From positions 1-64,000 of the forward strand of contig UQUT01000003.1 in NCBI GenBank assembly GCA_900544285.1: a stretch of 64,000 nucleotides of DNA, given 5' to 3'. Of the stretch, positions 18,353 to 26,938 are shown one piece after another. This stretch comes from an uncultured Eubacterium sp. GTDB lineage: Bacteria; Bacillota; Clostridia; Oscillospirales; CAG-272. A program made the translations under genes and the position numbers. The notes below the pieces were generated by a model. That model was not told where the DNA came from and did no database searches. It worked only from the letters and a program-made list of their open reading frames with translations. Numbering within the stretch: position 1 is the first letter of the stretch; each line of letters opens with the position of its first letter.

Positions 18353-19429
18353 TCACATCATGCTGTTTTCGTCATCGTTTTTAGGCGCCGACTCTGCCTT
18401 TCTTCTCACAAACACGGCAATCGCGCCGATTATCGAGATCATCGTATATGCGATCTGCGTTGCAAATATAAGGAACAGCGCGAAGATAAAGATTGACATT
18501 CCCTTTCTTCCGGGAGCCGCAGGACTTCTCTTTCCCATTGTCACCCCGACGCCTATCGCGGCAAACACGGGCGATGTTATCAGCACAAGGTTATACGCCA
18601 CAATCTGCACCACCGAGCCCGACGAGGAGAACATCGCAATCAGGTATGATATTCCGAGAACGAGCGAGGCAACCGCATAGATTATAACGGTGACCATCGT
18701 AGGGTAAAGCTCCCAGCGCGGCGAAGGCAGGATAACCTCGCAATGCGCTTTTCTCGCCGAAAACTTGAAAATACAGGTTACAAAATAGCAGAACACCTGA
18801 AGAATTGCGATTATAAATCCCGGCAGGAGCACTATAAAAGTATTTGCGAGCCCGTCTTTAAGCTCCTTTACATAAGTATCTTCAATAGTCTGTCCCATGC
18901 TCTTCAAAGCATCCGCATAGGCGTTTACCATATCTCCTATAAGCGTGCGGATGACGGCTATCTTTTCTTCGACAAACGCTTTTATTCCTTCGGCGGAAAA
19001 TGCTCTGCCGCCCGAAAAGTATTCCGCGGCAAAGGCTATAAGTATCATCAGTGCAAGCGCCGCCGACATTGCAACAACAGTTCCGGTTCTGTCGCTCTTC
19101 TTTGTCACGCAGAGCGCAAGCATCCCGCCGACCGCGACAAACGCGCAAAATGCTATGACGCTGTCGACCCCGCCTCCGGCAATCGTTATTATAACCGAGC
19201 CCGCCGCAACCGAAATCGGGCAGGCGACGCAACACACGACAGCCGCGCGCATACAGATGAGAAGCGCAAGCATTGCGGCGGAAGCCATCATGAACAGCAA
19301 TCCGATGAGAGTGCTTCCCTTTGCAAGACCGAGAGCAGACAGAGCCGCGCTCAGAACCAAAATTATTCCCGGCACAGCGGGAGAAACAATTCTGTTTCCC
19401 GCTCCGCCTTCTTTCATTCCGTTATTCAT
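18353..19429 (-). CDS. YybS-like (DUF2232) membrane protein
   Basis: 358 residues with about eight hydrophobic segments and a charged loop at 150-190 and a charged tail (RRKAESAPKNDDENSMM). The position immediately upstream of gdpP and the topology fit the YybS/DUF2232 family, whose function is not established. It is a likely membrane partner of GdpP or a transporter component. The start overlaps the end of hprK by 8 bp, so hprK-yybS-gdpP form one transcription unit. Confidence 0.72.
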   Translation of the reverse strand: MNNGMKEGGAGNRIVSPAVPGIILVLSAALSALGLAKGSTLIGLLFMMASAAMLALLICMRAAVVCCVACPISVAAGSVIITIAGGGVDSVIAFCAFVAVGGMLALCVTKKSDRTGTVVAMSAALALMILIAFAAEYFSGGRAFSAEGIKAFVEEKIAVIRTLIGDMVNAYADALKSMGQTIEDTYVKELKDGLANTFIVLLPGFIIAILQVFCYFVTCIFKFSARKAHCEVILPSPRWELYPTMVTVIIYAVASLVLGISYLIAMFSSSGSVVQIVAYNLVLITSPVFAAIGVGVTMGKRSPAAPGRKGMSIFIFALFLIFATQIAYTMISIIGAIAVFVRRKAESAPKNDDENSMM

Positions 19430-20405
19430 TGTTTTCCTCTGTTCCTCCTCCGGAAAGGAGTCTGTTCATTCGTTTATTGAATTCCTCCGCCGTATTATAG
19501 CCCATTTTTTTCTGACGGTTGTTCATTGCGGCGATTTCAAGAATTATCGCAAGGTTTCTGCCGGGGCGAACGGGGATTGTCGTCGTCGGGACTTCTATCC
19601 CGAGGATATTCGTTGTTTCCTGCTCCAGACCGAGTCTGTCATAAATTTTGTTCTTATCCCACTGCTCGAGCTTTATTACCATATCGATCTTTTCCGTTTC
19701 CTTTACGGCACCCATACCGAAGAGACGACGCACATCGACTATTCCGATACCGCGCAGTTCGATGAAGTGACGGATTATCTCCGGCGAAGAGCCGACAAGC
19801 GTCTTTGCGGAGACTTTTTTTATTTCGACGGCGTCATCCGCGATAAAGCGGTGACCCCTTTTGACAAGCTCGATTGCCGTTTCGCTCTTTCCGACGCCGC
19901 TTTCGCCGAGCATAAGTATTCCCTCGCCGTAAACCTCGACAAGAACGCCGTGGCGCGTTATTCTCGGCGCAAGGTATATGTTCAGTGACGCAATGAGCGC
20001 CGCCTGAAACTCAGACGACTTCTGCGCCGTACGAAACAGCGGGACGGAATATTTTTCCGCCGCGTGGAGCATTTCGTCAAAAACGGGGAGCGAGGTCGTG
20101 ACGATCAGCGCGGGGATTTCCTTTGCGAAAAGCGCATCAAGCTTTTCTTTCCTTTCCTCATGCGTCGCAAATCCGAGATATTCGGACTCCGCATTTCCCA
20201 CAAGCTGAATTCTCTTGTGATCAAAGCAATCGAAAAATCCGCCGAGCGCAAGACCGGGACGGCTCACGTCCGGACTTTTTATAAGTATCTTCTCCCAGCC
20301 TTCGGGAACGTATATCGTTTCAAGCTTGAATTCATCCGCTATTTTTTTCAGTTCGACGCTGTATTCGCCGACGGCATATTCCATTCCGTTTCCGTCTATG
20401 GTCAT
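19422..20405 (-). CDS. hprK: HPr kinase/phosphorylase
   Basis: 327 residues. The C-terminal kinase has P-loop GESGVGKSE (about 166) followed by ADDAVEI, and the HprK signature ELRGIGIVDVRRLFG. The N-terminal domain is the MurF-like half (YLGFATHEERKEKLDALF). It phosphorylates HPr at Ser46 in response to glycolytic intermediates and drives catabolite repression in Firmicutes. I prefer ATG 20405 (AAAGGGTG upstream) to the GTG at 20414. In this organism it heads the operon with yybS-gdpP, instead of the usual lgt or uvrA neighbourhood. Confidence 0.95.
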   Translation of the reverse strand: MTIDGNGMEYAVGEYSVELKKIADEFKLETIYVPEGWEKILIKSPDVSRPGLALGGFFDCFDHKRIQLVGNAESEYLGFATHEERKEKLDALFAKEIPALIVTTSLPVFDEMLHAAEKYSVPLFRTAQKSSEFQAALIASLNIYLAPRITRHGVLVEVYGEGILMLGESGVGKSETAIELVKRGHRFIADDAVEIKKVSAKTLVGSSPEIIRHFIELRGIGIVDVRRLFGMGAVKETEKIDMVIKLEQWDKNKIYDRLGLEQETTNILGIEVPTTTIPVRPGRNLAIILEIAAMNNRQKKMGYNTAEEFNKRMNRLLSGGGTEENNE

Positions 20406-20544
20406 CGTTTTCACCCTTTCCGTGCCGAAAAGACACTTCCGTAAAGTAATACAAGTTAATTATATCCTATGTCGATATTATTTTCAATAAATATTTTATG
20501 ATTTTTTCGTAAACATAATAAAAAAGCGTCCGGACGGAGGAAAT

Positions 20545-21189
20545 ATGGCGTCAATATTCGTAAGAACACTCATTATTTACGTAATTCTCATCGCGATGAT
20601 GCGTTTCACGGGAAAAAGACAGATAGGTCAGCTTCAGGTTTCCGAGCTGATAACGGCATTTCTCATAAGCGAGATCGCGTCAAATCCGCTCACCGACAAC
20701 AACATTCCGCTTCTTCACGCAATCGTGCCGATAACCGTAATTCTTTGCCTTGAAGTCATCGCGTCATTCCTTTCGACGAAGTCCGCAGTGATAAAGAAAT
20801 TTCTCGAAGGCAAGCCGAGCATTGTCGTCCGAGGCGGAAAGCCCGTGCAGAAGGAAATGGCGAAAATGAGGATGAGCGTTGAAGATCTGCTCTGTCAGCT
20901 GCGCCTGAAGGATACGCCGTCTCCTTCTGTCGTCGACTATGCAATCTTTGAGCCGAACGGGCAGATTTCCGTTTTCCCGCTCGAAAACGCGCCGACGGTA
21001 ACAGGCATAGCACACCCCGTCATAGTCGACGGGCACATAATAAATTACGTCCTCTCCGAAATCGGCAAGGACGAAAAATGGCTTTCCGGAGTGCTCGAAA
21101 AGAAGAAAATCCGTGATATAAAAAACGTTTTTCTTATGACCGTCGACGACGGCGACACCGTCACTGTATACAAAAAGGAGGCAAAATGA
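20545..21189 (+). CDS. DUF421 (YetF/YdfR-like) membrane protein
   Basis: 214 residues. The pattern is three N-terminal helices (about 4-25, 36-50, 58-76) with GKRQIGQLQVSELI between the first two, and a soluble C-terminal YetF domain (VRGGKPVQKEMAKMRMSVEDLLCQLR). This matches DUF421. Some members influence spore germination or membrane stress, but no molecular activity is known. It is coupled to the next gene through an ATGA overlap. Confidence 0.85.
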   Translation: MASIFVRTLIIYVILIAMMRFTGKRQIGQLQVSELITAFLISEIASNPLTDNNIPLLHAIVPITVILCLEVIASFLSTKSAVIKKFLEGKPSIVVRGGKPVQKEMAKMRMSVEDLLCQLRLKDTPSPSVVDYAIFEPNGQISVFPLENAPTVTGIAHPVIVDGHIINYVLSEIGKDEKWLSGVLEKKKIRDIKNVFLMTVDDGDTVTVYKKEAK

Positions 21190-21572
21190 AAACCTTTATA
21201 GCTTCGCTCATACTTCTCTGCGCCGTTGCTGCCTTTATAGCTTTCAACACGACATATATCGTGCGTATATCCGATGAAATGCTTGAAATTGCAGAGTCGC
21301 TGCCGGAAAGCAAGGCGGCTTTTGAGGCGGATATCCCGTCTGCCATGGAAAAAACGCAAAGGCTCTGGGACTTATGGGACAAGACAATAGATAAATTTGC
21401 GTTTACAATCGGTTACGGTCATATCGACCGTGCCGACGACGCCGCAGCCGAGCTTTACACCGCCGCAAAAAACGGCGACGGCGACTCGTTCGTCACCGCC
21501 GCCATAAAATTCCGCGACGCGCTTTCCCGCCTGAAAAAGCTGGAAAGCTTTGATTTTGAAAGTATAATGTAG
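21186..21572 (+). CDS. DUF4363-like small anchored protein
   Basis: 128 residues: one N-terminal hydrophobic helix (FIASLILLCAVAAFIAF), then a helical extracytoplasmic part with a conserved KTQRLWDLWDKTIDKFAFTI stretch. It overlaps the DUF421 gene by 4 bp (ATGA). DUF421-DUF4363 is a recurrent pair in Clostridia, so the two probably act together at the membrane. Function unknown. Its stop codon abuts the end of the convergent malQ gene. Confidence 0.75.
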   Translation: MKTFIASLILLCAVAAFIAFNTTYIVRISDEMLEIAESLPESKAAFEADIPSAMEKTQRLWDLWDKTIDKFAFTIGYGHIDRADDAAAELYTAAKNGDGDSFVTAAIKFRDALSRLKKLESFDFESIM

Positions 21573-23006
21573 TTACCTGCGGCGAAGCTCCGCGGGCTCG
21601 GAGGGCACCTTTTTAATCCGCCACATCCAGTTGCCTTCGGAGGTGCCCGGCGTATTGACTCTGCCCTCATCGCCGAGGGAAAGAATGTCCCACATGGGTA
21701 TGACAGCCACATTCGCGCGACTGTCCAATACCGCCTTTATGAAGGTTTCCGGCGCTTTTATGCGCTTTCTGCCGAGGTATTCCGCCGTGCGAGATTTTTC
21801 ATCCGCCGTCCGCGAAGTCCACCAGGAAAGGGTTGCGGCATTGTCATGCGTACCTGTATAATAATACGTATTACGGCGCACATTCTTAGGCAAATGCATA
21901 TTCGACTTGTCATCTCCGAAGGCGAACTGAATAACTCTCATCGAAGGATATCCCGTGCTTTTCAGCAGCTTTATGACCTTCTCCGAAACGATTCCGAGGT
22001 CCTCCGCCACAAGCCCGAGAGACGGAACCTCTTTTTCCAACGTTGAGAAAAGACTTTTTCCGGGTCCGTCGCGCCAGAAGCCGTTTTTCGCGTCCGGAGC
22101 GTCGGGGGCGACGCTGTAATAATTGGCAAAGCCGATGAAATGGTCAAGGCGGACGGAATCAAACAGTTCCGAAGCCGCCTTCGCCCTGCGGACGAAAAAG
22201 TCATAGCCGTGATTTTTCATGTATTTCCAGTCGTAAAGCGGGTTGCCCCATTTCTGCCCGTCCTCGGAAAAGTAATCCGGCGGAACCCCCGCAACAAAGC
22301 TCGGACGGCGGTCACGATCGAGCTGAAAGCTCCTCGGATTTGCCCAGACGTCAGCCGAGTCCGGCGCAACGTATATCGGCATATCCCCGAGAATTTCTAT
22401 CCCGATTGAGTTTACATATTCCCTCATCCTTTTCCATTGCGAAAAGAAAAGATACTGTTCGAAAACATAATAATTTATCTCGTCCGAAAGCAATGCCCTG
22501 TATTTTTCCATCGCCGATTTTTCCCTGCGGACAAGGCATTTAGGAAAGTCGAGATAGCGCTTTCCTTTGAACCTGTCCTTCAGCGCCATGAAAAAGGCAT
22601 AGTCGCCGACGGCGGGATGTGCAAGAAGGAATTCCTCCGTTTCGCTTTTCAGCCGGTTTCCGGAATATTCATAAGCCGAGCGGAGCATTTTTCGCCTTGA
22701 AAAATAGATCTTTCCGTAATCGATTTTCTCTCCCTCCGGGACTGTGTCCGGAAGGTCTTCCTTGTTCAGAATGTCATCTTCACATAGCATATCGGGGTCG
22801 ATAAAATATGGATTGCCCGCAAACGACGAAAAGCTCTGATAAGGCGAGTTTCCGTATCCGGTCGGACCGACGGGGAGCACCTGCCAGATGTCCGCCCCCG
22901 ACTTTTTTATATAATCCGCAAATTCATAAGCTCCCCTGCCGACCGTTCCGATACCGTATGGCGAGGGGAGCGAAAATATCGGCATAAGCACGCCGCTTTT
23001 TTTCAT
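21573..23006 (-). CDS. malQ: 4-alpha-glucanotransferase (GH77 amylomaltase)
   Basis: 477 residues, the short bacterial type. Opening: R/S-GVLMPIFSLPSPYGIGTVG; DIWQVLPVGPTGYGNSPYQ; DSVRLDHFIGF contains the catalytic nucleophile Asp; VAEDLGIV contains the acid/base Glu; YTGTHDNAATLSWW contains the third carboxylate. It transfers maltosyl and longer glucan units in maltodextrin and glycogen metabolism. It is a single gene convergent with DUF421-DUF4363; both stop codons touch at 21572/21573 and no separate terminator is seen. Confidence 0.96.
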   Translation of the reverse strand: MKKSGVLMPIFSLPSPYGIGTVGRGAYEFADYIKKSGADIWQVLPVGPTGYGNSPYQSFSSFAGNPYFIDPDMLCEDDILNKEDLPDTVPEGEKIDYGKIYFSRRKMLRSAYEYSGNRLKSETEEFLLAHPAVGDYAFFMALKDRFKGKRYLDFPKCLVRREKSAMEKYRALLSDEINYYVFEQYLFFSQWKRMREYVNSIGIEILGDMPIYVAPDSADVWANPRSFQLDRDRRPSFVAGVPPDYFSEDGQKWGNPLYDWKYMKNHGYDFFVRRAKAASELFDSVRLDHFIGFANYYSVAPDAPDAKNGFWRDGPGKSLFSTLEKEVPSLGLVAEDLGIVSEKVIKLLKSTGYPSMRVIQFAFGDDKSNMHLPKNVRRNTYYYTGTHDNAATLSWWTSRTADEKSRTAEYLGRKRIKAPETFIKAVLDSRANVAVIPMWDILSLGDEGRVNTPGTSEGNWMWRIKKVPSEPAELRRR

Positions 23007-23091
23007 AAAAAATTTCCCTTCTCAAAACCGAGATTTTTCTATCATTTTATCATCATAAACGAAATATGTCAATTTTTATTTCGGACGAATA

Positions 23092-23120
23092 TTGACTTTT
23101 CGGTGCTTATATGATATGTT
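23092..23120 (+). promoter_or_regulatory. Promoter of mntP
   Basis: TTGACT (23092-23097), 17 bp, TATGTT (23115-23120). Only about 30 bp separate it from the start codon, so no riboswitch can be present in this leader. Confidence 0.55.
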
Positions 23121-23153
23121 GTATAGGTGCATTTTTGCGGGAGGATTTTGGTC

Positions 23154-23741
23154 TTGGACATTTTTGACGTTTTGGTTATAGCAGTCGCGCTTTCAATGGA
23201 CGCGTTTGCCGTTTCTATATGCAAGGGACTTTCTGTCCGGAAGGTGAAAATCGGGCATCTGCTCGCCGTCGGACTTTATTTCGGAGCTTTTCAGGCGCTT
23301 ATGCCCACGATAGGATATTTTCTCGGCAAGCAGTTTGAAAAATACATAACAAAGTTTGACCATTGGATAGCCTTCGGGCTTCTCCTCATAATCGGAGTCA
23401 ACATGATACGCGAGGCACTTTCAAAGGAAGAGCCGGACGGAGAAAAGAATTCTTCGTTTTCCGTCGGCACAATGCTCGTCCTCGCCGTCGCAACCTCGAT
23501 TGACGCGCTCGCCGTCGGCATTTCGTTCGCGTTCAACGAAATGGACAAAAGCACATTCCTTTATTCCGCGATAACAATCGGCGTTGTCACCTGCATTATT
23601 TCCATGCTCGGACTTCTCGCCGGCAACTTTTTCGGCGCGAAATACAAATCGAAAGCCGAGCTTGCGGGAGGAATCATTCTCATTCTCATCGGCACGAAAA
23701 TCCTTCTCGAAGACCTCGGAGTAATAAATCTTCCTTTTTAA
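23154..23741 (+). CDS. mntP: Manganese efflux pump MntP
   Basis: 195 residues with six hydrophobic helices. It shows the two inverted-repeat signatures of the MntP (YebN) family: ALSMDAFAVSICKG and ATSIDALAVGISFAF, whose Asp residues line the transport path. It exports Mn2+. The start is probably TTG 23154, 9 bp after GGGAGG; in-frame GTG 23127 lies before that site. In many bacteria mntP is itself preceded by a yybP-ykoY riboswitch; here the riboswitch is on the P-type ATPase at 4 kb instead. Confidence 0.92.
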   Translation: MDIFDVLVIAVALSMDAFAVSICKGLSVRKVKIGHLLAVGLYFGAFQALMPTIGYFLGKQFEKYITKFDHWIAFGLLLIIGVNMIREALSKEEPDGEKNSSFSVGTMLVLAVATSIDALAVGISFAFNEMDKSTFLYSAITIGVVTCIISMLGLLAGNFFGAKYKSKAELAGGIILILIGTKILLEDLGVINLPF

Positions 23742-23750
23742 CAAAATCCC

Positions 23751-23778
23751 AAACGCAGGCGATTGCCCGCGTTTTTTG
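23751..23778 (+). terminator. Intrinsic terminator of mntP
   Basis: AAACGC-A-GGC-GATT-GCC-C-GCGTTTTTT: stem with two opposed mismatches and a U-tract. Confidence 0.85.
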
Positions 23779-23984
23779 TTTTACATGTTCATTTTGTGAG
23801 AAATTTACGCGTAAAAAACGACAAAGACATGTGTACGCCGCAGATTGCAGGAAAAAATGGCGGAAAGCTGAATTTGCCGGCGCCCGACGGGCAATAATTT
23901 TTCATAAATGTTTTTTATCGCTTATCCCGACCCCCGAAGTCCGCGGCGAAACAATTTTGTTACAATTAAAATTTCAATTATCAC

Positions 23985-24013
23985 TTGACGAAAATTTGTA
24001 TATAGTATAAAAT
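23985..24013 (+). promoter_or_regulatory. Promoter of the first AI-2E permease gene
   Basis: TTGACG (23985-23990), 17 bp, TAAAAT (24008-24013), with AAAGGAG just before the gene start. Confidence 0.7.
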
Positions 24014-24056
24014 TAGACCAGTACGGTCTCGCACCGAAAGCCGAAAGGAGAAAAGC

Positions 24057-25415
24057 ATGGACGACAACAAAAACCTCCCCGACCTTCCGAAAGAAGAAAC
24101 GGAGAAGAAGCGTAAAGTCGATTGGAACAAAAAATATACAACCATCGCCGTTTACGCGCTGTTTGTAATTCTTTTTGCCGTTGTCTGCGTTTTCTTCTTC
24201 CTCAACAATCACGATTTCGGCAAGTACGCGAGCAGCTTTCTTTCCGTGTTCAACCCGATAATATACGGAATGATTTTCGCATACCTTCTGAACAAACTGA
24301 TGAAAAAGGTTGAAATCTACGTTTTCGGTTTTCTCGAAAGACCCGGGAAGCGCCGTCTGCAAAGAACCTTTTCCGTATTTCTGACGGTCATCGCCGTCGT
24401 ACTCGTCATATGCCTTTTCCTCTGGCTTCTCGTTCCGCAGATAGTCGCAGGCTATGCCGACCTTGAAGGCAAGATGAAATTCTATATCGGTAACGTTCAG
24501 CAATGGTTGGAAACGCTTGACGACAATGCGGGTGCCTTTTCCGAATATATAGCGTCCGCCGTCAAATATATAAACAACTTCATTGACAAGGTCTATGAGA
24601 TCATCAAGAACATCACCCCGCAGATCGCGGGCGCGGCAAAGAACATCGTCGTGACCGTAAAGGATGTGCTTCTCGGCTTTGTCTTTGCGATATATTTCCT
24701 TTTCGCAAAGGAGCGTCTCTCTGCGCAGGCAAACAAAGCCCTCCGCGCACTGATGACCGACAAAGCCTATACGGGCACAAAGAAGGTCGTCTCGCTTATA
24801 GACGATAAATTCGGTAATTTTGTGACGGGAAAAATTCTTGACGCAATCCTCGTCGGGCTGATATGCTTCTTCGGTTGTTGGGCGATAGGCGTCCCGTATT
24901 ATCCCCTCATCAGCATGATAATCGGCGTTTGCAACCTTGTTCCGGTATTCGGACCGATTGTCGGCATTGCGCTTTCGTCCTTCATCGTTTTCATCGCATC
25001 TATGGACGCTTCCCTCATGTTCTGGTATCTGCTGTTTGTCGTACTTCTCCAGATACTCGACGCACACTTCATCACAAGCAAACTCGTCGGCGAAAAGCTC
25101 GGCTTGCCGGCGATGTGGATATTCGCTTCGCTCATAGTGATGGCAGGCTTCTTCGGTCTGCCGGGAATGATAATCGCCGTTCCGACGTTCGACGTCATCC
25201 GCGAGCTTCTCAAGGAAAAAACGGAGAGCCGCCTCGGAAAGAAGGGTGCGCCGACGGACACAGGGGAATATTATTCGTCCGATGACGGTATCGCAATTCA
25301 CGAGGAACAACAGCAGGCAGCAGAGAAAAGTCGCGCAAGGGACAAAAAATTCATTGAGAAAATGAAAAGTCTTTTCAGAAAGAAGGACGGCAAAAAGCAG
25401 TCCGAAAAGAAGTAA
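24057..25415 (+). CDS. AI-2E family (UPF0118/PerM-type) transporter, paralogue 1
   Basis: 452 residues. A short charged N-terminus leads into W-NKKYTTIAVYALFVILF (helix 1) and about seven more helices. The family block near 290 is AIGVPYYPLISMIIGVCNLVPVFGPIVG, and FFGLPGMIIAVPTF is near 375. The tail of about 70 residues is highly charged. The family includes AI-2 exporters and Na+/H+ antiporters, so substrate is unknown. It shares the opening, family block and charged tail with the gene at 26939, an obvious local duplication. An antisense frame of 557 codons covers this gene and is not thought to be real. Confidence 0.87.
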   Translation: MDDNKNLPDLPKEETEKKRKVDWNKKYTTIAVYALFVILFAVVCVFFFLNNHDFGKYASSFLSVFNPIIYGMIFAYLLNKLMKKVEIYVFGFLERPGKRRLQRTFSVFLTVIAVVLVICLFLWLLVPQIVAGYADLEGKMKFYIGNVQQWLETLDDNAGAFSEYIASAVKYINNFIDKVYEIIKNITPQIAGAAKNIVVTVKDVLLGFVFAIYFLFAKERLSAQANKALRALMTDKAYTGTKKVVSLIDDKFGNFVTGKILDAILVGLICFFGCWAIGVPYYPLISMIIGVCNLVPVFGPIVGIALSSFIVFIASMDASLMFWYLLFVVLLQILDAHFITSKLVGEKLGLPAMWIFASLIVMAGFFGLPGMIIAVPTFDVIRELLKEKTESRLGKKGAPTDTGEYYSSDDGIAIHEEQQQAAEKSRARDKKFIEKMKSLFRKKDGKKQSEKK

Positions 25416-25567
25416 AGGCGATTGAATTTCGACCATCCATGTGTCGTTAAACCTTAGGGTGCGAAAGGCAACGTCAGAAAACGCCGAATAGGTAAAACGC
25501 GGTAATGGGTTGACGTATCCCATTATCGCTGCAAAACAGAATATCACGGCGGACCTCCCGCCGTTAT

Positions 25568-25644
25568 GCACCCGTAGCTCAGCAGGATAGAGCAACCGCC
25601 TCCTAAGCGGTAGGTCAGCGGTTCGAATCCGCTCGGGTGCGCCA
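25568..25644 (+). tRNA. tRNA-Arg (anticodon CCT)
   Basis: Acceptor GCACCCG pairs with CGGGTGC; anticodon arm ACCGC-CTCCTAA-GCGGT gives anticodon CCT, reading AGG; T-arm GCGGTTCGAATCCGC; discriminator G and encoded CCA. It lies between the first AI-2E gene and a GNAT gene. The 150 bp before it hold no clear gene. Confidence 0.96.
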
Positions 25645-25674
25645 ATTTATTTCAAAGCAAGCCGGGTAAAAGCA

Positions 25675-26151
25675 ATGTCAAACATCATCATAAGGCGCGC
25701 CGCAAAGGGCGACATGAAAAGGATAGACGAGCTTCTCTTTCAGGTTCACAAAGTCCACAGCGACGCCCGCCCCGACATTTTCAGAAAAGGCGCAAAAAAA
25801 TATACGGACGAGGAGCTCGAAAAAATCATCGCGGATGACAAAACACCCGTTTTCGTTGCGGAGAAGGACGGCAAAGTCGAAGGCTACGCTTTCTGTATCC
25901 ACAAGCAGTTCCCCAAGGAAAGCAACATGACGGACATAAAGACTCTTTATATAGACGATCTTTGCGTCGACGAAAACTGTCGCGGGCACCACATCGGCAC
26001 CCTGCTATATGAGTACGTCCTCACTTATGCAAGGGAGCACGGATATTACAACGTAACCCTCAACGTCTGGGCGGACAATGTAAATGCCGTAAAATTCTAT
26101 GAAAAAATCGGGCTGAGGGTACAGAAAATAGGTATGGAGAAAATACTCTGA
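25675..26151 (+). CDS. GNAT family N-acetyltransferase
   Basis: 158 residues. IIRRAAKGDMKRIDELL opens the fold, DDLCVDENCRGHHIGTLLYEY is motif A with the acetyl-CoA loop, and VTLNVWADNVNAVKFYEKIG is motif B. The shape resembles RimI/YhdJ-like acetyltransferases, but the acceptor is not predictable. The ATG at 25675 lies 31 bp after the tRNA, so the gene may share the tRNA transcript. Confidence 0.87.
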   Translation: MSNIIIRRAAKGDMKRIDELLFQVHKVHSDARPDIFRKGAKKYTDEELEKIIADDKTPVFVAEKDGKVEGYAFCIHKQFPKESNMTDIKTLYIDDLCVDENCRGHHIGTLLYEYVLTYAREHGYYNVTLNVWADNVNAVKFYEKIGLRVQKIGMEKIL

Positions 26152-26218
26152 GCCGAATATAAAATCAACATCTCGGTTTAAGCAGCACGGAACATAAACA
26201 AGACGAGGTAAAATCACA

Positions 26219-26911
26219 ATGGAACATCTTAACTTCTGCGTTTTCGGAGACTCCGTCGGAAAAGGAGTCGTTCTTTCGGAAACGGGGCGTTACACAAGCG
26301 GTGCGCCCGACATAAATCTCCTCACCGGCAGGAGCGATATAACCCTTGAAAACTTTTCCCGCTTCGGCTTTGTGGCGGAAAAAACTCTGTCGCTCGTTGA
26401 AAAATGCGAGAGCGACATAGCGTCAAGCGACGCGGTGTTCATTGAGGTCGGCGGAAATGACTGCGATTTTGACTGGCAGAGCATTTCGGATAATCCCGAA
26501 TGTGAGCATCTCTGCAAGACCCCGCCCGACATTTTTGAAAAAATCTATACAGAACTTCTGACAAAGGCAAAAGCGTTCGGCTCAAAAATTTTCGCGCTGA
26601 ACCTTCCGCCCATCGTTCCGGCAAGGTATTTCAAGAAGATAACCGAAAAAGCGGGCATGTGCGCAGAAAACGTTCTGAAATGGCTCGGTAGCGTCGAAAC
26701 GATATACCGCTATCAGGAAATGTACAGCATAATGGTCGAAAAAATCGCGCGTGCGGTAAACGTTGCGCTGATAGACATCCGCTCCGCGTTTCTTGCGGAT
26801 CACCATTACGAAGAGCTCATCTGCGAAGACGGAATTCATCCGAACTCAAGGGGATATGAGCTGATATATAAGTCGGTCATAGAGCAGTACCGCGCGATAG
26901 AACAGGGATAA
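26219..26911 (+). CDS. SGNH/GDSL-type hydrolase
   Basis: 230 residues. Block I FGDSVGKGV contains the nucleophilic Ser, block III VEVGGNDCDF (IEVGGND) has the oxyanion Gly/Asn, and block V DGIHPNSRGY supplies Asp and His. No signal peptide is present, so it is a cytoplasmic esterase, lipase or acetylesterase of unknown substrate. It is followed after 27 bp by the second AI-2E-type gene and probably cotranscribed. Confidence 0.88.
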   Translation: MEHLNFCVFGDSVGKGVVLSETGRYTSGAPDINLLTGRSDITLENFSRFGFVAEKTLSLVEKCESDIASSDAVFIEVGGNDCDFDWQSISDNPECEHLCKTPPDIFEKIYTELLTKAKAFGSKIFALNLPPIVPARYFKKITEKAGMCAENVLKWLGSVETIYRYQEMYSIMVEKIARAVNVALIDIRSAFLADHHYEELICEDGIHPNSRGYELIYKSVIEQYRAIEQG

Positions 26912-26938
26912 ACGATAATAAGGAAAGGAGAAAAACCG

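Noticed and set aside
23922..25595. 557-codon open frame on the minus strand
   Set aside because: It lies antisense to the AI-2E-type transporter gene, whose helices and family motifs are clear. The frame has no ribosome-binding site, and its His/Asp/Glu/Tyr-rich composition is that of a shadow frame.
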